Shown: piece after piece, positions 27,764 through 37,415 of the stretch
Layout: each line of letters starts with the position of its first letter
How positions within the stretch are numbered: position 1 is the first letter of the stretch
From: Gammaproteobacteria bacterium
Lineage (GTDB): Bacteria; Pseudomonadota; Gammaproteobacteria; Ga0077554; Ga007554
Assembly: GCA_016191235.1 (NCBI GenBank)
Contig: JACPOZ010000048.1
Span: 1-64,000 of the forward strand
Length of the DNA stretch: 64,000 nucleotides
Reading direction: 5' to 3'
Notes under the pieces: model-generated
What the model was told of the DNA's origin: nothing
Database searches by the model: none
What the model saw: the letters and a program-made list of their open reading frames with translations, nothing else
Position numbers and translations under genes: made by a program

Positions 27764-30418
27764 CTATCCAATAACAGCATCAAGCTGCTGGTAAACATTT
27801 CTGCCCTTTTGGTCGGATTCTTCCGCCATGAGGAAGAGGCACTTGCCACCGCTCTTCTCTGCCCAGATATTGCCCACGGCCTTTTTCTCGCGTGAGTCGT
27901 CATTGGTCTTGTAAGGTTCGCCCTTGTACTCGATCACGAACAGGCGGCCATCCTCCAGCTCTGCCACAAAGTCAGGATAGAACCAGCCATTGGCCAGCGG
28001 CAGACGGAAAGAAGCCTGTTGCCGGTCAACCAGATTCCTGGCCCAATGTTTAACCTTGGGGCTGGCATCCATCGCCTGGGCGCACAGAAACTCCTCACCC
28101 TCCACCTTCAAATCTTCAATGATGGGGTAATAGTGCTTCTTAAATTTGTAGCGCCCGCTATAAAAGGGGCTGCGGGCCGGATAAAGTCCCGGTTTGAATT
28201 CAAAGCTGTAACGGAAGCTGGACTCAAGCGGTACAACATTATCAAACATTGTTTGCTGAAACCCATTAGCCGCTGCTTTGCTTTGCAGTAACACCAGCCG
28301 CTGGCGCAAGGCACGTACTAACAGAAATTTACTACGAATCAATGCAGTTAATGTATAGCCCTTGTCTCGAATCAAATGAGATATTGTCGATATTAAAAAA
28401 CGATTAAGAATGCTCTGATTCAGAGTGGCGTTGCGGAGTTGCCGATCCAACCAACGTACCAAATCGTTTTCGGTAATCTCTGTTTCGACCAAGTCGAGGT
28501 TGTAAACCTCCTTTTCTTCGGCAATATGGTATGTGACCTTCTGCCCCTCCATATCCACCTCAAAGGTGGTATCGCTCTGTTTGAGCGAGAAGTTGGGCAG
28601 CTCAACGGCAAACTCCAGCGGCGACCAGTCACCATTCAAAAACAGAAAGGTCTCCGGCTCCAGCAGCTCAAGTTCACCCTGCTGTCCGGCGCACAGACGC
28701 GGCAACGGCGCAAAGGGGATGCCACGCTCAGAGGGTGAGAGTGTCGCCTCAACGCGGGCATTGTGTTGCTCTATCTGCCCCAGAAGCTCTTTTTTATCAC
28801 CGCCCTTGAATGGCTTCAGAATCTCATCATGCAAGGCGTCATCGAGCTTGCCCTTCACCTCCAGCCTGAAGCCACTCTCTGTTTCAATGATGGAGACATT
28901 GCTCAATAACGGTTCATGCTCTGGTTTGAATTCCGGTTTGCTGGGCAGATCAAGGGTAAGAGGTGGTTCAGGCGGCATAGCAACAGAATCACCACCGCCA
29001 AACAGATCATCGGGAACGCCATGACGAATATGAGCCGGAACCTCCATCGTCTCAAAGCCCATATCCACCAACTTATCAGCCAGCGTTTTCGCCACTTCCG
29101 AAAACTTTGGCGATGCCAGATGGGCATAGGCCCGGTTCAATGCCTCCACCTTGCGGCGGCGGGCAAAGGGCATGCGCAATACCCGCCCTAACAACTGCTC
29201 CGCATCCTTGCTGGAACGTACATCACGCACCGAACAAAAGACGTAGGCAAAAGAGCAGTCCCACCCCTCTTTCAGCGCCTCAATGGTAATGATGTATTCA
29301 ATCTTGCATTCGGGCGAAAAGAGGTTGATGCCGTCCAGCTCCCGCTGTGTGCCCGTCACCACGGCAATCCGTTCATCCTCAATCTTCAGCTCATCCATGA
29401 GATAAGCCTTCAATTTTTCCCACGGCACTTCGCCGTTCTTCTTGTCGGCCTGTAGCAGCACAATCGGGCGGATGTAGTCGCTATCCTTCTGCGCCTCCAG
29501 CGCCAGTTTGTTGCGCGTCAGCATCGCATCGCGCACAGCGGCCTGCCAGTCGTTATGCTCCGTCAGCATGATCGGCAGCTTGATCATATCCTCCGCCTTC
29601 AACTCAGAGGCGGAGACGTGATAGAGCATATTGGAGGCAGAGGTTGCCGATTGATCCGGCGTGGCGGTGAACTCGATCACCGCTGCCGGATGTACACGCT
29701 TCAACGTTTCAAAGGTCAGCGGCGTGCGGGCGTTGTGCGCCTCGTCCATGATCACCAGCGGATGTTTTAACGCCAGCAGATTGGCGAATGAATATTTGAT
29801 CTTGCCCAGCTGCGAAGGGCCAAGGCCATTCTCTTTCAGGTCAGCCTCCGTCACGCGCTCCAGCCGTTCATCTTTTGGATTCACACCGACAAAGTGCGGC
29901 TCAAAATCTTCGTGATAGGCATAGACCTTACGGGCACTGGTATCAGTCACGCGCAGATTGGCCAGGGTGCTCACCACCACAATCAACTGCGAACCAAGAT
30001 CGTGGTGGCGAATCTGTGTCACCTCATCCGCATCCAGCACCCGCACCCGCTGATCAAAGGCGCGGTCCAGCTCTGCGCGGTAGGGGTGGCCCGGCTGCTT
30101 CAACGCCTCCAGCGTCTGCTGCTGAATAGTGTTGGTCGGCACCAACCACAACACAATCGGGTAATCCTGTTCCAGATAGGCGCGTGTCGCCACCTTGATG
30201 GCGTGTGAAGCCAGCACGGTTTTACCACCGCCCGTCGGCAGGCGCAGGCAGACATAAGGCACTTCACCAAAACCATAACCACGATAGGTGTAGCTGCCCT
30301 TGCCTTGTGCCGCCAGGCTCTTGGAAAACGCCTGCTCGACGGGCATCAAACGGGCATCGGCCAAAAACTGTTCCAACGCTTTGATGGTCTGCTGTTGATA
30401 GTGTTTGAGGTTGAACAT
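27764..30418 (-). CDS. Type III restriction endonuclease Res subunit (SF2 helicase + C-terminal nuclease)
   Basis: LPTGGGKTVLASHA, MDEAHNART, EFTATPDQ; C-terminal FYPDFVAELEDGRLFVIEYKGE PD-(D/E)xK-like. Confidence 0.92.
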   Translation of the reverse strand: MFNLKHYQQQTIKALEQFLADARLMPVEQAFSKSLAAQGKGSYTYRGYGFGEVPYVCLRLPTGGGKTVLASHAIKVATRAYLEQDYPIVLWLVPTNTIQQQTLEALKQPGHPYRAELDRAFDQRVRVLDADEVTQIRHHDLGSQLIVVVSTLANLRVTDTSARKVYAYHEDFEPHFVGVNPKDERLERVTEADLKENGLGPSQLGKIKYSFANLLALKHPLVIMDEAHNARTPLTFETLKRVHPAAVIEFTATPDQSATSASNMLYHVSASELKAEDMIKLPIMLTEHNDWQAAVRDAMLTRNKLALEAQKDSDYIRPIVLLQADKKNGEVPWEKLKAYLMDELKIEDERIAVVTGTQRELDGINLFSPECKIEYIITIEALKEGWDCSFAYVFCSVRDVRSSKDAEQLLGRVLRMPFARRRKVEALNRAYAHLASPKFSEVAKTLADKLVDMGFETMEVPAHIRHGVPDDLFGGGDSVAMPPEPPLTLDLPSKPEFKPEHEPLLSNVSIIETESGFRLEVKGKLDDALHDEILKPFKGGDKKELLGQIEQHNARVEATLSPSERGIPFAPLPRLCAGQQGELELLEPETFLFLNGDWSPLEFAVELPNFSLKQSDTTFEVDMEGQKVTYHIAEEKEVYNLDLVETEITENDLVRWLDRQLRNATLNQSILNRFLISTISHLIRDKGYTLTALIRSKFLLVRALRQRLVLLQSKAAANGFQQTMFDNVVPLESSFRYSFEFKPGLYPARSPFYSGRYKFKKHYYPIIEDLKVEGEEFLCAQAMDASPKVKHWARNLVDRQQASFRLPLANGWFYPDFVAELEDGRLFVIEYKGEPYKTNDDSREKKAVGNIWAEKSGGKCLFLMAEESDQKGRNVYQQLDAVIG

Positions 30419-31948
30419 CTAGCGTGTCCTCACGTCGTAGGGAATCTGTTTGAAGGTGATGCTCTCGCTCTGCAAACGCGCCGTACCCAAGCGGCTGCTC
30501 TCGCCATAGATCACCTTGGGGCCATCGTGCTCCGGCAACTCTGCCAGAACCGGGCCAGTCAGCACGTTGCCCCCTTGCGGGCGGCGATCACCGAGTACGC
30601 CGTTATAGAGCAGGTAATAGGCCGTGCCATTGTGTACACCCAGCAGCGGCGACTTGCTGCGCTTGCTCCATGGTGTGTGCGTCTCCAGATACCAGACATG
30701 GGCCGCCAATTCAGCAAAGCGAATGTCGGGACGAATCGCGCCAAACTCATCAAACACCGTTGGCCCCAGACGATAGAAATGGAAACCGCCACCGCCTTGC
30801 CACTCGACTGATTTGGATATGCCGCCTTGTTCGCCGTCCACCACCTTTTTCAAGCGTGGCTGGCAGTGGGTCTCCGCATGTTCACCCATCTCGATACCGA
30901 TGTAACGGCGGTTCATTTTGTGGGCGACAGCGGCGGTGGTGCCGGAGCCAAGAAAAGAATCCAACACTAATTCATTGGTGTTTGTTGCAATAGCGATTAT
31001 TTGCTCAATTAGCTTTTCCGGTTTTGGTGTCCCAAATGGCTCGGAGTTAACAAGAGTAAGTTGCTCCTTTCTACCATCCTGAGTGTGACCAACATCACCC
31101 CATAGCCAAATTGTTTGCGAGACAACGCCATCATCAGCAACAGTGGATAAGTGTCGTTTGAAAGCAGGGACTTTGCTTTTTCCATTTGTTCCCCACCAGA
31201 GTAGATCTTTTGCTTTATGTTCTTCGTAGGCATCTTTGCTATAAGCCCAAACGCGCGTGCGTTTAGGCCAGATTTCTTCACCAGTGACAGGATGAATAAT
31301 TGGATAATAGAGGTTTGGCCGTTCATCGGCGCTTTTTGCGCACGTGTAATCACCGGATTTCCATGGCCCTCTTGAATCATCGTCTGGGTTTTTGTAAGCA
31401 GAATTTGATTTTTCTGATCTTGATAGTTTGTTTGGTCTCCAGACAGTCTTGTTTTTTGCGTATATATGAATGTGGTCGTGGTTATCACTAAACCAAATAG
31501 CATCATTTGCCGGTGCATATTTCTTTTGCCACACTACATTTGCTATGAAGTTTCTCCGCCCAAACACCTCATCCATCATCACCTTCAGATAATGGGCCTC
31601 GTTGTCATCAATCGACACCCAGATGCTGCCATCCTCTGACAGCAGCTCCCGCAACAGCTCCAGCCGTGGGTACATCATGCAGAGCCACTGGCTATGCTCC
31701 AGGTTGTCGTCGTAATGTTCAAAGGCCGATTTGGTGTTGTAAGGCGGGTCGATGTAGATGCACTTCACTTTGCCCGCATAGAGCGGTAGCAGCGCCTTGA
31801 GCGCCTCCAGGTTGTCGCCCTGAATCAGCATGTTCTCGGTGTCGGCATCACCATAAGAAAGGTTCTTCACCCCTTGCAGCAGGCGGTAAGGTACGTGCCT
31901 GGCAGTTTTAACCGCCTCGCCTTTATTCAACCAATCAAGAATAGGCAT
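30419..31948 (-). CDS. Type III restriction-modification adenine methyltransferase (Mod)
   Basis: DPPYNTKSAFEHYDD and FLGSGTT motifs, beta-class order; stop abuts Res start codon (TAGATG). Confidence 0.93.
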   Translation of the reverse strand: MPILDWLNKGEAVKTARHVPYRLLQGVKNLSYGDADTENMLIQGDNLEALKALLPLYAGKVKCIYIDPPYNTKSAFEHYDDNLEHSQWLCMMYPRLELLRELLSEDGSIWVSIDDNEAHYLKVMMDEVFGRRNFIANVVWQKKYAPANDAIWFSDNHDHIHIYAKNKTVWRPNKLSRSEKSNSAYKNPDDDSRGPWKSGDYTCAKSADERPNLYYPIIHPVTGEEIWPKRTRVWAYSKDAYEEHKAKDLLWWGTNGKSKVPAFKRHLSTVADDGVVSQTIWLWGDVGHTQDGRKEQLTLVNSEPFGTPKPEKLIEQIIAIATNTNELVLDSFLGSGTTAAVAHKMNRRYIGIEMGEHAETHCQPRLKKVVDGEQGGISKSVEWQGGGGFHFYRLGPTVFDEFGAIRPDIRFAELAAHVWYLETHTPWSKRSKSPLLGVHNGTAYYLLYNGVLGDRRPQGGNVLTGPVLAELPEHDGPKVIYGESSRLGTARLQSESITFKQIPYDVRTR

Positions 31949-31972
31949 GAATCTGCTTCAACTTCCTTCTGT

Positions 31973-32866
31973 TTACTGTTGCCAGATCGGCAGGGCTTGC
32001 CAGCTAATTGGAAAGCCCATGGCTTTTGTGTCGATGGCGTGGTTGCCGATCAACGCCTTGAGGCGTGTTTTCCAATGGTGATTGGGGCTGATGGTGTCCA
32101 TGAAAAAGGCAACCATCACCAGTGTGTTATAGAGTTTTCTGTCCTGCTCTGGATTGAAATTTTGATGCAGCCCTTGGGGCTTGGTGCGCGGCAGTTCCAT
32201 GGTCTTGGTCATGCGCCGGTTCCACAAGCGGCTATGGTGGGCGCAGACGTTGCGGATGTAGGCCAGGTGCTCAATGAAACTTTCCAGCACCTTGTCGGAG
32301 AGTTGGTAAGTCCGGGCAATGGCGGCCCGGGTGTCCGCCGGTTTCAGGCTCTTGATCCAGCGGGATAGCTGCCCCAGTGACATGACTTCGCACACTGCCC
32401 AGACAGGCGGGGTGTCGGGATGGGTATAGGTGTTGTTGTAGTGGCCAACAAATACCTCATCCGATCTTTCCAGCTCTTTGTTTAGGGAGGCAAGGTTGCT
32501 CTCATGCCAATGGTTGTTTTTGCTCAATGCGGGTTCAAGGTAGGCGTGCGCGCCATGCTGATGGGCGAGGTGGTATGCCCATTGGGTGCGCAGTGAAACT
32601 TCAATCCGTTCTAGCGCATCAATCAGCAATAGGCGTAACTCCCGGTCGAAGATGTAAAGATTCAGCGCATCTTCAAAGGTGATGCCCGGCTTGAACTGGT
32701 GGCTTTGAAGATCAGCCTCCAGCGGCAACCAGTAGCCGCGCAGGCGGTAGTAATTGAGATGCTTCAGGTAGTGAATGGCGCTTTCATGGTCGGCGATCAC
32801 CATGCCACGCGTTTCTAAAAGGTCGAGCTGTTCCTGGAAGGTCTTGGGGAGTTTGGTGAAGTGCAT
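31973..32866 (-). CDS. Abi_2/AbiF-AbiD family HEPN-type abortive infection protein
   Basis: HLNYYRLRGYWLPLE, IFDRELRLLLIDALERIEVSLRTQWAY, and YIRNVCAHHSRLWNR carrying RNxxxH HEPN catalytic motif. Confidence 0.92.
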   Translation of the reverse strand: MHFTKLPKTFQEQLDLLETRGMVIADHESAIHYLKHLNYYRLRGYWLPLEADLQSHQFKPGITFEDALNLYIFDRELRLLLIDALERIEVSLRTQWAYHLAHQHGAHAYLEPALSKNNHWHESNLASLNKELERSDEVFVGHYNNTYTHPDTPPVWAVCEVMSLGQLSRWIKSLKPADTRAAIARTYQLSDKVLESFIEHLAYIRNVCAHHSRLWNRRMTKTMELPRTKPQGLHQNFNPEQDRKLYNTLVMVAFFMDTISPNHHWKTRLKALIGNHAIDTKAMGFPISWQALPIWQQ

Positions 32867-32877
32867 CACTACCCCAG

Positions 32878-32937
32878 AAAAAAGTAACCCGCCGGTTTGA
32901 GCGTGCCCCGAAGGGTATAGGCTTGGCGGGTTTTGTT
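32878..32937 (-). ncRNA. abiF-RNA-like structured non-coding RNA upstream of the Abi_2 gene
   Basis: AACCCGCC...CCCTTCGGGG...GGCGGGTT stem followed by T6; preceded by TTGAGA-N17-GATAAT promoter. Confidence 0.75.
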
Positions 32938-32943
32938 AAAAAT

Positions 32944-32972
32944 ATTATCGGCCACTTTTCCCTGCATCTCAA
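32944..32972 (-). promoter_or_regulatory. Sigma70-like promoter for the ncRNA
   Basis: Minus strand TTGAGA (32972-32967), 17 nt, GATAAT (32949-32944). Confidence 0.6.
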
Positions 32973-33171
32973 GTTAAATTTTTCACTAAATGAATACTAC
33001 TGATTACATCGGGGCACGTCTACTTTGATGATATATCCGGGATAAGGTGAGTTGCGAAGAATCTGCGCGGGGAATTTTGAGGGTTTAGAAGCTTGCGAAA
33101 ACACCACAAACCGTCTACATATTGTCTACATGTAAAAATCAAAATCGGATTTTTCAACCTATTGATTTTAA

Positions 33172-33247
33172 TGGTGCCGGCGGAGGGAATCGAACCCCCG
33201 ACCTACTGATTACAAATCAGTTGCTCTACCAACTGTGCTACGCCGGC
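33172..33247 (-). tRNA. tRNA-Thr(TGT)
   Basis: Cloverleaf GCCGGCGTAGCACAGTTGGTAGAGCAACTGATTTGTAATCAGTAGGTCGGGGGTTCGATTCCCTCCGCCGGCACCA. Confidence 0.96.
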
Positions 33248-33396
33248 ATAATGACATTAAAAATATAAAAAACACGCTTCCGCATGATAGTAGCGGCACA
33301 TTCTATGGCACATGCCTCCTAAAGGCAATCTTCGCCAACAAGGTCCGCGCAAACCGGCGATGGGGAAAGCCAAGGTCGGAGGCTTCGCGGCCTTGC

Positions 33397-34533
33397 CTAT
33401 GTGTTTCTATTCGCAATTTGCCCTTTGATTTCTAGTGCCACGGCCAATGCTCTATCGACGGAGGCGTCCACGCAGGTGTAGTGCCCCATTTTGCGCCCAG
33501 GGCGGGCTTCGCGTTTGCCGTAGAGATGGAGTTTGGTTTGGGGGTGGTTAAGGAGGCGCCCCCACTGCGGCGCGCCCTCGCCCCACAGGTCGCCGAGGAG
33601 ATTGACCATCACGGAAGGGGTGAGCAGGCGGGTGTCGCCGAGCGGCAGGCCGCACAGAGTGCGTACCTGTTGCTCGAATTGATTGGTAACGCAGGCGTCT
33701 AGCGTGTAGTGGCCGCTGTTGTGGGGGCGCGGGGCCATTTCGTTGATGAGCAGGCGCGCGCCTTGCAAAACAAAAAACTCCACGGCCAGCACGCCGCAAT
33801 AATCGAGACGCTCCGCCAGTGCAACGGCAGTCTGCGTGGCCTTGAGTGCCAGGTCATCGGAGATGCGCGCGGGGGCGATACTCACGTCGAGGATGCCATC
33901 ACAGTGCTGGTTTTCGGCCACGGGATAGGCGGCGGTCTGGCCATCCGCGCCGCGCGCCAGCACTACGGAGACTTCCCGTTCCAGTGGCAGCAGCTCCTCC
34001 AGCACGCAGGGCGCGGCGCCCATTTCCTCAAAGGCTGCCCATGCCTCTTCAACACTGTTCACCCGCGCCTGGCCCTTGCCGTCGTAACCAAACTGGCTGA
34101 CCTTGAGCAGGGCGGGTACGCCGATCTGCTGCATCGCCTGGACTATATCTTGCCGTGAGTGGATCACCGCGAAGCGGGCACAGGGGAAACCGTTCGCCGC
34201 CAGGTAGCTCTTTTCCGTGATGCGATTCTGGGCTACCGCCACAGGCTCCGCCGCTGGGCGTACAGTGCAGAATTGGGCAAGAAAGCGCAGGGTATCTGCG
34301 GGAACATTTTCGAATTCAGTGCTGATGGCGGCACAGGTTTTACCTAGCTGCTCCAGCGCGCTCCTGTCAGAAAAGCCGGCAACAATATGGACATCGGCAA
34401 AGTGCGCCGCCGGACTGTCAGGGTCGGGGTCCAGCACGGTGACCTGATAGCCCATGGTACGCGCCGCGACGGTAAACATGCGGCCCAACTGGCCACCGCC
34501 AAGGATGCCTAACATCGCACCCGGCAGTATCAT
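33397..34533 (-). CDS. purK: N5-carboxyaminoimidazole ribonucleotide synthase
   Basis: [12 protein letters not shown]-terminus; [20 protein letters not shown]-grasp motif. Confidence 0.95.
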   Translation of the reverse strand: MILPGAMLGILGGGQLGRMFTVAARTMGYQVTVLDPDPDSPAAHFADVHIVAGFSDRSALEQLGKTCAAISTEFENVPADTLRFLAQFCTVRPAAEPVAVAQNRITEKSYLAANGFPCARFAVIHSRQDIVQAMQQIGVPALLKVSQFGYDGKGQARVNSVEEAWAAFEEMGAAPCVLEELLPLEREVSVVLARGADGQTAAYPVAENQHCDGILDVSIAPARISDDLALKATQTAVALAERLDYCGVLAVEFFVLQGARLLINEMAPRPHNSGHYTLDACVTNQFEQQVRTLCGLPLGDTRLLTPSVMVNLLGDLWGEGAPQWGRLLNHPQTKLHLYGKREARPGRKMGHYTCVDASVDRALAVALEIKGQIANRNT

Positions 34534-35024
34534 TGCGGTGCGGGTAGTTCCATCGCCAAAACAGTTTCTTTCTGGCGGGCGCGAAAGGCGTTGAGGCGTT
34601 GCGCAAGATCGGGGTTGGTACGCGCCAGCAAGGCAACGGCAAACAAGCCGGCATTGACGGCACCCGCCTCGCCGATGGCGAAGGTAGCGACAGGAATGCC
34701 CTTAGGCATCTGCACGATGGAAAGTAAGGAATCCATGCCGTTGAGGTGTTTGGAAGGTACTGGCACGCCGAGCACCGGCACGATAGTTTTAGCGGCCAGC
34801 ATCCCCGGCAGATGCGCTGCGCCACCCGCGCCCGCGATGATGCAGGCGAGGCCGCGCGCCTCGGCAGTCTCGGCATAGTGGAAAAGGAGATCGGGCGTGC
34901 GGTGTGCCGACACCACTTTGGCTTCATACGGAATACCAAAGGCGTCCAACTGCCTGACGGCATGCTGCATGACATCCCAGTCACTGTTGCTGCCCATTAC
35001 CACGCCGACCAGGGGGTTGCTCAT
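34530..35024 (-). CDS. purE: N5-carboxyaminoimidazole ribonucleotide mutase
   Basis: [28 protein letters not shown]; overlaps purK. Confidence 0.96.
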   Translation of the reverse strand: MSNPLVGVVMGSNSDWDVMQHAVRQLDAFGIPYEAKVVSAHRTPDLLFHYAETAEARGLACIIAGAGGAAHLPGMLAAKTIVPVLGVPVPSKHLNGMDSLLSIVQMPKGIPVATFAIGEAGAVNAGLFAVALLARTNPDLAQRLNAFRARQKETVLAMELPAPQ

Positions 35025-35059
35025 GTCTTCGATCTTTAATGTGTGCAGGATTTCTGTTG

Positions 35060-35136
<77 letters not shown>

Positions 35137-35366
35137 GGAATCGCATAGAATAACTTATTATTGGGGGCAACGTCCAGATACACCCCCACTCCCACGAGCG
35201 GGCACAGCGGGAGAAGAGCAATGATTCCGTGGGCGTGAATGGCGGCGTTCACCCCTCAAGGGGGTACCGAGGAGAATCGGGCTCATACCCAAGGGCACCA
35301 CGAAATGCTCATTTACATCGTGTAAACCCCGCTTTTTCGTCCGATTTTGTCTCATTGTCCCCTTGA

Positions 35367-35694
35367 ATGCTAGCGACAATTGAGGTGGTCAGTCCCAGTA
35401 TCAGATTGATCCCGATGATGCGGCGGATTTGCCCCGGATGTTTACCCGCTGCAGCGAGCTCGCCTCGCGCAATTGCTGCGTTCAATCTCCGGTAGGGTAA
35501 GAAGAACACGTGCAAGAACAGGTAGAATCATCACTGTGCCCAGCGTCAGCATCAGGTGTATGTGTCCGCCGCTGTTTTTCATCCCGCCGAATTCCATAAA
35601 AATCATCCATAACCCTGTCGCAGGCAGTAGTACGATGGCTGCCCACACCCAGGGAAAGAAGTGGCCGAAGGTTTGTGTAGGGCGATGAGCATGG
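35367..35694 (-). pseudogene. CopD/DUF2269-like membrane protein, 5'-truncated and frameshifted
   Basis: GHFFPWVWAAIVLLPATGLWMIFMEFGG... in one frame continues as LFLHVFFLPYRRLNAAIARGELAAAGKHPGQIRRIIGINLILGLTTSIVAS in another; no N-terminal helix. Confidence 0.75.
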
Positions 35695-35701
35695 CTATTC
35701 C

Positions 35702-36541
35702 TTAGGGTTTTGTGGGTGCGGGCTGTGGTGATGATTGAGCCGTGGCGGCGTATTTTTTCAGCCAGCCGGTGATGCGTTTGGCCAGGATGGCATCGGAAGC
35801 GGTAAAAAGGTGGTCCGTGCCGGGAATTTCAATTTGGCGGTAGCGTAAGGTGTTTTCGGGGCGTTTGGCGGGGATATTTTCGCTGGCTCTGACGGCAGCG
35901 TTGCGGCGCTCGGCCCTGGCGCGGCTGCTGTCCTCATCTCTGCTGCCGTAGATGTCGAGGATCGGGAGTGAGATCTTTTCCAGTGCTGCGAGAAGCTGTA
36001 GCCGTGGCTCCTGGGCTTTTTCGATGCTCATGCCTATGCCTATCAGTGCTCCGATGCCGGATTGAGTGTCGTTGGCGAGGAAGGTTGCGCCCAGCGTGGC
36101 GCCCTGGCCATGGCCGATCAGTACGATCCGCGTTATATCTTTGGTGTGCAGAAATGCGACTGCCGCTTTGATCCGCGCCGGGGCTTGGTCAAGCAGCGCG
36201 CTATTATCTGCCTTAGCCTCGCCAGGCAGCGGCAATTGCACTGCAAGCGTGGACCAGCCGTGTTTGGGGAGTTCGCGGCGCAGTGGCGCGATGACGGCCG
36301 GCCAATCGGGGTGCATCCCCGCATCGTGCAGGATGATGGCGCCGCCTTGCGGTGTTCTGGTGGTTTGCCCGGTATACAGGCCGAGGAATTTGTCCGCCCC
36401 GGCGTCCAGCCAGACCGCCTCTCCTGTCAGGGTCGCGCTGGTGCTGAGCATGTCGCCCAGGCGCTTTTCCCTGTCGCTGTCTGCGGCAAATGCCAGCCCG
36501 GCAGAGAGGGTGAGAATCAGCGCCGCAAGGGTTTTTACCAT
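35702..36541 (-). CDS. DUF3530-like exported alpha/beta hydrolase
   Basis: Internal ATG gives signal peptide MVKTLAALILTLSAGLAFA; IVLIGHGQGATLGATF nucleophile elbow. Confidence 0.75.
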   Translation of the reverse strand: MVKTLAALILTLSAGLAFAADSDREKRLGDMLSTSATLTGEAVWLDAGADKFLGLYTGQTTRTPQGGAIILHDAGMHPDWPAVIAPLRRELPKHGWSTLAVQLPLPGEAKADNSALLDQAPARIKAAVAFLHTKDITRIVLIGHGQGATLGATFLANDTQSGIGALIGIGMSIEKAQEPRLQLLAALEKISLPILDIYGSRDEDSSRARAERRNAAVRASENIPAKRPENTLRYRQIEIPGTDHLFTASDAILAKRITGWLKKYAATAQSSPQPAPTKP

Positions 36542-36670
36542 CAGTTTGGCCTCGATGATCCGGCTGAAAGTGAAAATATTTCCATATTCAGGTAAAGTTA
36601 GCCGTTCGAATCCCGGAAGCGGGGCGGTGTTGGCCGCCACTGCATTGCACTTACTTTGATGAGGCCTCCT

Positions 36671-37345
36671 ATGCCAGATTATAAAATAGCCCCCTCCATC
36701 CTGTCGGCGGATTTTGCGCGCCTGGGGGAGGAAGTCAACAACGTGCTGGATGCCGGCGCGGATATCGTGCATTTCGACGTGATGGACAACCACTATGTCC
36801 CCAATCTGACCATCGGCCCGCTGTTGTGCGAGGCACTGCGCAAGCATGGCATTACCGCCCCCATTGATGTGCATCTGATGGTCAAGCCGGTGGATCGCAT
36901 TATCCCCGATTTCGCCAAGGCGGGCGCTACTTATATTACCTTTCACCCCGAAGCCAGCGAACATATCGACCGTTCGCTCGCCCTGGTGCGCGATTGCGGC
37001 TGCAAGTCCGGCCTGGTGTTCAATCCGGCCACGCCGCTGGATTATCTGAAATATGTGATGGACAAGGTGGATATGGTGCTGCTGATGTCGGTCAATCCGG
37101 GTTTTGGTGGCCAGAAGTTCATCCCCGCTACGCTGGATAAGCTGCGCGAGGCGCGCCGCCTGATCGACGAGAGCGGCTACGATATTCGCCTGGAGATCGA
37201 CGGTGGTGTGAATGTAAGCAATATCCGCGCGATTGCCGAGGCGGGCGCGGATACCTTCGTGGCCGGTTCGGCGATTTTCAACACCCCCGATTACAAGGCT
37301 ACCGTCGCAGCGATGCGCGCCGAGCTGGCCAAGGCCGGCAAATAA
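36671..37345 (+). CDS. rpe: Ribulose-phosphate 3-epimerase
   Basis: [42 protein letters not shown]. Confidence 0.96.
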   Translation: MPDYKIAPSILSADFARLGEEVNNVLDAGADIVHFDVMDNHYVPNLTIGPLLCEALRKHGITAPIDVHLMVKPVDRIIPDFAKAGATYITFHPEASEHIDRSLALVRDCGCKSGLVFNPATPLDYLKYVMDKVDMVLLMSVNPGFGGQKFIPATLDKLREARRLIDESGYDIRLEIDGGVNVSNIRAIAEAGADTFVAGSAIFNTPDYKATVAAMRAELAKAGK

Positions 37346-37415
37346 AATACAGAGCTGATGTTGGGTGACGGTGCTGCGCACCTGACTCAACCTGCATGAA
37401 CCGTGGGCTTTTCGA

